Origin: CS1-C013 sp964347265
Lineage (GTDB): Archaea > Aenigmatarchaeota > Aenigmatarchaeia > Aenigmatarchaeales > Aenigmatarchaeaceae
Direction of reading: 5' to 3'
Assembly (NCBI GenBank): GCA_964347265.1
Contig: CAYFXV010000025.1
Coordinates: 1 to 8,880 of the forward strand
Length of the DNA: 8,880 bases
Positions within the stretch are counted from its first letter, which is position 1. Each line of letters opens with the position of its first letter. Below are positions 5,501 through 8,880 of this stretch, in pieces. The position numbers were made by a program, and so were the translations under genes. The notes beneath the pieces are model-generated. The model had not been told where the DNA came from. It did no database searches and saw only the letters and a list, made by a program, of their open reading frames with translations.

Positions 5501-6097
5501 ATGTATGATATTGTTAAAAAATTATTATTTGCCAGAGAGTTAAGTCTAGAAAAAGGTAAAATAAGTCTTCTTGGTCATATTATTATAATGGCTCCTGTTT
5601 CTAGTTTTATAGAAATAAGAAAAAATCTATCAAAAGTTGGAGCTACGGCCATTTTATATAAAGCATGTAAAAAAAGTGGTATCGGTTATATGGGTACTAT
5701 AATAGAAAAGTTTAGTGTGAAAAAACCAAGGGAACTCATTGAATGGGGAATGAATACTATAAGTCTTGCTGGATGGGGAAGTGTTGAAATTATAAATTTT
5801 GATGAAAAGAAAAAAAGATCAATAGTAAGGTTAAAAGAATCAGAATTCGCAAAAAATTATGGTGCTTCAAAAGAACCGGTAGATGATGTTTTCCGTGGTT
5901 ATTGTGCAGCTACAGCAACAGTAGTATTCAAAACTGATATAGATGTTATAGAAACCAAATGTCTAAGTATGGGAAATAATATTTGTGAATTTATAGTAAA
6001 ACCTACTAAAGAGTTTGATTTATCAAAAAAATTTATTTCTAAACAGCTTCAAGTAACTAATAAAACTATTAAAAAGTTGTTAAATAAAAAACTATAA
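5501..6097 (+). CDS. V4R-domain protein, predicted hydrocarbon/small-molecule binding
   Basis: The 198 residues carry a V4R (4-vinyl reductase) domain in the second half. FRGYCAATATVVF (131-143) is followed by IDVIETKCLSMGNNICEFIV (147-166), the typical ExxC.xxGxxxCxF signature with C154 and C162. The N-terminal part (about 12-100) resembles the rest of the V4R/TRAPP-like fold. V4R proteins are grouped as predicted hydrocarbon-binding proteins; known uses are in bacteriochlorophyll synthesis and as sensor domains of regulators. No DNA-binding domain is fused here, but the small winged-helix gene just upstream is translationally coupled, so the pair may be a split one-component regulator. It ends tail to tail with the reductase gene, with a 6-bp overlap. 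The ligand is unknown; an isoprenoid is suggested only by the neighbours. Confidence 0.8.
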   Translation: MYDIVKKLLFARELSLEKGKISLLGHIIIMAPVSSFIEIRKNLSKVGATAILYKACKKSGIGYMGTIIEKFSVKKPRELIEWGMNTISLAGWGSVEIINFDEKKKRSIVRLKESEFAKNYGASKEPVDDVFRGYCAATATVVFKTDIDVIETKCLSMGNNICEFIVKPTKEFDLSKKFISKQLQVTNKTIKKLLNKKL

Positions 6098-7249
6098 AAT
6101 ATACTCAGAAAATATTTTTAGTAAACTAGAGACCAATTTTTTCTTAAATATTTTATTATAAGGTACTCTTGTTGCTATAATGTCTGCAAGAATTTCACGC
6201 ATCTTAGAACTTTTATTTCCAATGTTAATCACCATATCAATCAATTTGGGATTGTAAAACAAATCGCGAAATCTAGATCCATAATATAAGTCTCCTCCAT
6301 AGTCTTTTCGCCAATAGTTTTCAAATAGGTAAACATTTTCATTTAAGTATGCTTTTGCTGCTAATTTGCCTCCTTTCATAGAATAATAGATTCCTTCTCC
6401 CGTAATAGGATTTACATGACCAGCAGCATCACCAATAAGAACCCAATTTTTACCTGTTATAGGTATTTTATAAAAATCTGGAGATGATACAAATGGTAGT
6501 AGATGTGAATGAAGTATTATTTTTTTAGGAAAAATTAATCTTTTAGTTTTTGGATGTTGATTTACAAATTTTTTTAATGATTTTTGGATTTGTACAGTGC
6601 CTAATTTTGTACCTAAACCAATTGTAACAAAATCCATTTTAGGAAAAATCCATATATAACCTAAGTCAACATACGGCTTAGCTAAAAAGTATAGCTCTAT
6701 AGCATCTCCAAACTTTTTTTTGATATGAGATTTTTTATGAGGTATATGATAACCAACGCAATGAGCTAAATGTTCTTTTGGTATATCACCTAAAAATTTT
6801 TTTCTTATTAATGATGGACAACCGTCAGCTCCTACAAGAAAATCGGATTTATAAATATTTTTATTAGTTTTTAAAATCCATTTATTTTTCTTCTTTTCAA
6901 AATTAATTACTCTTTCTTTAATTTGTTTTGCACCATCGTATTTAGATTTTTGGAATAAATAATAATCTAATTTTTCACGCATTAATACTATTCCTCCTTT
7001 TTTTTCATATAACTTAACATTGTGGCCGTGTTGATCTTCAACAATAATCCAATTTATTTCTCTCTCTATAATCTTATGTGGAATTTTTAATTCTCGTGAA
7101 TGTCTTCCAGAAATAGCGCCTCCACAAAGTTTTTCTCGAGGATGAGAATGATCAAAAAGAACTACATCAACTCCATTTTTAGCTAATTCAGACGCACATG
7201 TAGAACCAGCCGGCCCCCCGCCAACAACAGCAACTTCATGATATTCCAT
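6092..7249 (-). CDS. Geranylgeranyl reductase family FAD-dependent oxidoreductase
   Basis: In archaea these flavoenzymes reduce the double bonds of geranylgeranyl chains in membrane ether lipids. The 385 residues start with an FAD-binding Rossmann motif VVGGGPAGS (8-16), followed by EKLCGGAISGR (39-49), the Cys-Gly-Gly segment typical of this family. LVGADGCPSLIRKKF (138-152) is the conserved GADG region. YIWIFPK (198-204) with GLG (211-213) matches the YxWxFPx7-8GxG motif of geranylgeranyl reductases. LIGDAAGHVNPITGEGI (271-287) is the second FAD-binding segment. Length is normal. The start at 7249 is supported by a TATA box about 26 nt upstream. It is divergent from a UbiA prenyltransferase, which fits ether-lipid synthesis. 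Related enzymes acting on other polyprenyl substrates cannot be excluded. Confidence 0.88.
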   Translation of the reverse strand: MEYHEVAVVGGGPAGSTCASELAKNGVDVVLFDHSHPREKLCGGAISGRHSRELKIPHKIIEREINWIIVEDQHGHNVKLYEKKGGIVLMREKLDYYLFQKSKYDGAKQIKERVINFEKKKNKWILKTNKNIYKSDFLVGADGCPSLIRKKFLGDIPKEHLAHCVGYHIPHKKSHIKKKFGDAIELYFLAKPYVDLGYIWIFPKMDFVTIGLGTKLGTVQIQKSLKKFVNQHPKTKRLIFPKKIILHSHLLPFVSSPDFYKIPITGKNWVLIGDAAGHVNPITGEGIYYSMKGGKLAAKAYLNENVYLFENYWRKDYGGDLYYGSRFRDLFYNPKLIDMVINIGNKSSKMREILADIIATRVPYNKIFKKKLVSSLLKIFSEYIL

Positions 7250-7270
7250 AGATATCTTATTTTAAGAATA

Positions 7271-7280
7271 CTATAAATAG
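7271..7280 (-). promoter_or_regulatory. TATA box of the reductase gene
   Basis: Minus strand CTATTTATAG, centred about 26 nt before the ATG at 7249, predicting a leaderless transcript. Confidence 0.55.
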
Positions 7281-7290
7281 CTATATCAAA
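7274..7290 (-). promoter_or_regulatory. Shared operator-like site 3, overlapping the reductase TATA box
   Basis: Minus strand TTTGATATAGCTATTTA. The core GATATAGCTAT (7277-7287) is identical to that at 5194-5204. It lies 27 nt from its ATG, against 31 nt at the winged-helix gene, with the same orientation and the same overlap with the TATA element. Confidence 0.6.
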
Positions 7291-7293
7291 TAA

Positions 7294-7309
7294 TTTAGCT
7301 ATAGCTAAA
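7294..7309. promoter_or_regulatory. Shared operator-like site 4, perfect 16-bp palindrome
   Basis: TTTAGCTATAGCTAAA is fully self-complementary. It lies in the middle of the 143-nt divergent region between the reductase and prenyltransferase genes and matches 15 of 16 bases of the site at 5157-5172. It could serve both promoters. Confidence 0.6.
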
Positions 7310-7324
7310 AAAAATTCTATATAA

Positions 7325-7342
7325 TTTATAGCAATATCTAAA
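7325..7342 (-). promoter_or_regulatory. Shared operator-like site 5, upstream of the prenyltransferase TATA box
   Basis: Read on the minus strand it is TTTAGATATTGCTATAAA, matching 17 of 18 bases of site 2 (5190-5207). It ends just before the TATA element at 7345-7354, in inverted orientation relative to that promoter. Confidence 0.6.
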
Positions 7343-7344
7343 TT

Positions 7345-7354
7345 TATTTAAATA
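7345..7354 (+). promoter_or_regulatory. TATA box of the UbiA prenyltransferase gene
   Basis: ATTTAAATAG at 7345-7354 (in TTATTTAAATAG) shares its TATA string with the ribosomal operon promoter. It predicts a start near 7376 and a 17-nt leader holding AAAGTGAT (7382-7389), a near match to the GAGGTGAT Shine-Dalgarno. A second element (CATATATATC, 7363-7372) would give a leaderless mRNA instead. Confidence 0.45.
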
Positions 7355-7392
7355 GTCGAATTCATATATATCAAAAATCAGAAAGTGATTCA

Positions 7393-8250
7393 ATGTTGAA
7401 ATATGTTAAAGTAACAGTTCCATATTACATACCAATAGCAATAATGGGAATATTTGTTGGTATAGCAACAAGTGGAGGTATTTTTAACAATAATATTATT
7501 TTATCTCTTGTTTCTGTTGCTGCTTTAGTAGCTGCATTCAATACTTTTAATGGTATAACTGATTTTAAAATTGATTTAATAAACAAACCAAAAAGACCAA
7601 TACCAGCTGGAAAAATAACAAGAAATGTTGCTTTATTGTATTCAGGCATTTTATATATCATATCATTATTAATAGCATATCAATTAACATTGCAATTTTT
7701 CCAAATAACAGTTTTAGCTAGTGTTATTACTGTTTTGTATTCTATTCCTTTAATCAGACTTAGAAAAAGATTTATAATAAGTAATCTTTGTGGAGCAGTT
7801 ATTTATGGATTGTTATGTCCTTTATTAGGGTGGGCTCTTATGCCATCAAATCCTATACCAATTTATATTTTAGGTTTTACTTTTCTTTTTGCATTAAGCC
7901 TTTCCATGTCAAAGGATTTTGAAGATTATATTGGAGACAAGGTTCATAGAATAAAAACAATGCAAGTAGTTTTGGGTATAGAAAAAGCTAAAATAGTAGC
8001 ATCAATAATGTTGACTTTATCTTTTGTATACTTAATAGCTGTAGCTTCTTTAGGTTTAATAGAAACTCAATACTTATTAATCATAATTACCTTACCTGGT
8101 TTTATTCTTTTAATAATGAAAATGTATAAAGATCATAAAAGATTTTATAATTCTGTGGGAGAAAGAAGAATTGCAAAAAGGATATTTCTAATGTTAATGG
8201 GACTGGCAATCTTAGTAGAATTTTTAATAGGAATAATAGCAATTTTTTAA
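7393..8250 (+). CDS. UbiA-family prenyltransferase, probably digeranylgeranylglyceryl phosphate synthase-like
   Basis: UbiA proteins are membrane enzymes that move an isoprenoid chain onto an acceptor. In archaea the usual member adds the second geranylgeranyl group of ether lipids. The 285 residues hold eight to nine hydrophobic helices. The first Asp motif, NGITDFKIDLINKPKRPIPAG (53-73), matches the family NDxxDxxxDxxNxPxRPIPxG, except that the usual Asp after the Asn is Gly54; D57 and D61 are kept. The second motif, KDFEDYIGDK (174-183), is followed by RIKTM where RKTLP is usual. The RPIPxG segment and the second motif favour the ether-lipid synthase type; another quinone or lipid transferase is possible. 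It is divergent from the geranylgeranyl reductase and shares an operator-like region with it. It ends in a TTAA shared with the KaiC-like gene's stop codon. Confidence 0.85.
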   Translation: MLKYVKVTVPYYIPIAIMGIFVGIATSGGIFNNNIILSLVSVAALVAAFNTFNGITDFKIDLINKPKRPIPAGKITRNVALLYSGILYIISLLIAYQLTLQFFQITVLASVITVLYSIPLIRLRKRFIISNLCGAVIYGLLCPLLGWALMPSNPIPIYILGFTFLFALSLSMSKDFEDYIGDKVHRIKTMQVVLGIEKAKIVASIMLTLSFVYLIAVASLGLIETQYLLIIITLPGFILLIMKMYKDHKRFYNSVGERRIAKRIFLMLMGLAILVEFLIGIIAIF

Positions 8251-8880
8251 TACTCTATTTTCTTAACAATGATTCCATCATTACCTATTTCCATAGGAAA
8301 AACATCTTTCTCATGATTTGTTCTTCTCAATTTTCTAATCTGTAATGAACCATAATTCTTTTCTCCGATTCCTAAATAATGTAATAAAATCACTCCATCA
8401 ACCACAAATTCCTCTACACCGAATTTTGCCAAAGTTTTGGATTCTTCTGGTAGTTCAGAAGTTAAAACACTTGTAACTCCTATGTTTTTTAAGCCTGTTA
8501 ATAACTTGAACAATTGTTTCCTAACCTCAGATGCTTCTTTATAATACATCTCAAAAACAGCAGTAGAATCAATGGCAACTCTTTGAATTTTGTGTTGTTG
8601 GATTTTGTCTAACAAAGGAGAAGTTATATCAGTTATTTGGAATGGGTCTTGAAAATCTAAAAATAATTTTTTCTCATCAACGTACTTTTCCAAATCCCAG
8701 CCAAACCTTTTAACATCACCAATTATGTCTTCTGGTCTTTCTTCTAATGTTATAAACATGCAAGTTTCTCCTTTTTTTAATCCTTCTAAAAGAAATTGTG
8801 CACAAAATATTGTTTTACCAGTTCCAGCTGCTCCAGAAACAAGAATTGTTGAACCTTTGATGAATCCGCCTTCCATTAAT
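8247..8880 (-). CDS. KaiC-like RecA-superfamily ATPase, 5' end outside the window
   Basis: KaiC-like ATPases are abundant in archaea, often in signalling, but most have no assigned role. The visible 209 residues from the Met at 8876 hold Walker A GAAGTGKT (15-22), the paired catalytic glutamates in FITLEE (41-46), Walker B in RVAIDST (99-105), and the late segment LQIRKLRRTNHEKDVFPMEIG (178-198) typical of the family. The codon before that Met is TTA (Leu), so the frame reads LMEGGFIKGS. Family members usually have GLDELMxGGxxxGS at this point, so the Met is internal and about 15-25 N-terminal residues lie beyond the right edge. The C terminus is complete. A single KaiC domain is seen. It faces the prenyltransferase gene, with a 4-bp overlap of stop codons. 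Confidence 0.88.
   Translation of the reverse strand, partial: LMEGGFIKGSTILVSGAAGTGKTIFCAQFLLEGLKKGETCMFITLEERPEDIIGDVKRFGWDLEKYVDEKKLFLDFQDPFQITDITSPLLDKIQQHKIQRVAIDSTAVFEMYYKEASEVRKQLFKLLTGLKNIGVTSVLTSELPEESKTLAKFGVEEFVVDGVILLHYLGIGEKNYGSLQIRKLRRTNHEKDVFPMEIGNDGIIVKKIEY

Noticed and set aside
6678..6706. Cluster of TAGCTA/ATAGCT-like half sites inside the reductase gene
   Set aside because: It resembles the operator core but lacks the full GATATAGCTAT or the 16-bp palindrome, and it encodes conserved protein sequence, so I treat it as chance.
7425..7661. Minus-strand open frame inside the UbiA gene
   Set aside because: Antisense to the helices and the first Asp motif of UbiA; no independent support.
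8874..8876. ATG at 8876 as the true start of the KaiC-like gene
   Set aside because: The family has conserved sequence (GLDELMxGG) before this Met and the frame stays open to the window edge.
1..8880. CRISPR array, tRNA/rRNA, insertion sequence or phage genes
   Set aside because: No regularly spaced repeats, cloverleaf-like GC-rich segments, transposase motifs or terminal inverted repeats were seen.

Overview
The window is a compact, AT-rich stretch of an archaeal chromosome. The archaeal assignment rests on an archaeal-type glutamyl-tRNA synthetase, an L7Ae-S28e-L24e ribosomal cluster, an archaeal dUTPase, a TrmB-like regulator, a geranylgeranyl reductase, a UbiA prenyltransferase of the ether-lipid type, and a KaiC-like ATPase. 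Promoters have BRE/TATA form. Several first genes have a TATA box about 26 nt before the ATG, so they are probably leaderless. Others have a GAGGTGA Shine-Dalgarno. Small genes, tight packing and a Cys-rich/Asp-loop membrane protein suggest a DPANN-like lineage such as Woesearchaeota or Pacearchaeota, but the phylum is a guess.

Layout. 1-440: 3' part of a MEMO1-family protein, meeting tail to tail a 60-residue Cys-rich protein (minus strand). 706-2358: glutamyl-tRNA synthetase. 2400-2927: unrecognised three-helix membrane protein with a six-Cys exterior domain. 2994-4262: tight operon rpl7ae-rps28e-rpl24e-dut; L24e (57 residues) is a small gene in the gap between S28e and dut. 4397-5161: TrmB-like regulator. 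5236-6097: two-gene operon of a small winged-helix protein and a V4R (hydrocarbon-binding) protein. 6092-7249 (minus): geranylgeranyl reductase. 7393-8250: UbiA prenyltransferase, divergent from the reductase. 8247-8880 (minus): KaiC-like ATPase, running off the right edge.

The most interesting feature is in the control regions. A sequence close to TTTAGATATAGCTATAAA, or its palindromic form TTTAGCTATAGCTAAA, occurs twice before the winged-helix/V4R operon and three times between the reductase and prenyltransferase genes. At the winged-helix and reductase promoters it sits in the same place, overlapping the upstream edge of the TATA box. This suggests a local regulon: the winged-helix/V4R pair, possibly sensing an isoprenoid, controls itself and two lipid genes that add and saturate isoprenoid chains. 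The shared sites are seen directly; the regulator and its ligand are inferred.

No tRNA, rRNA, CRISPR array, insertion sequence or phage gene was seen.
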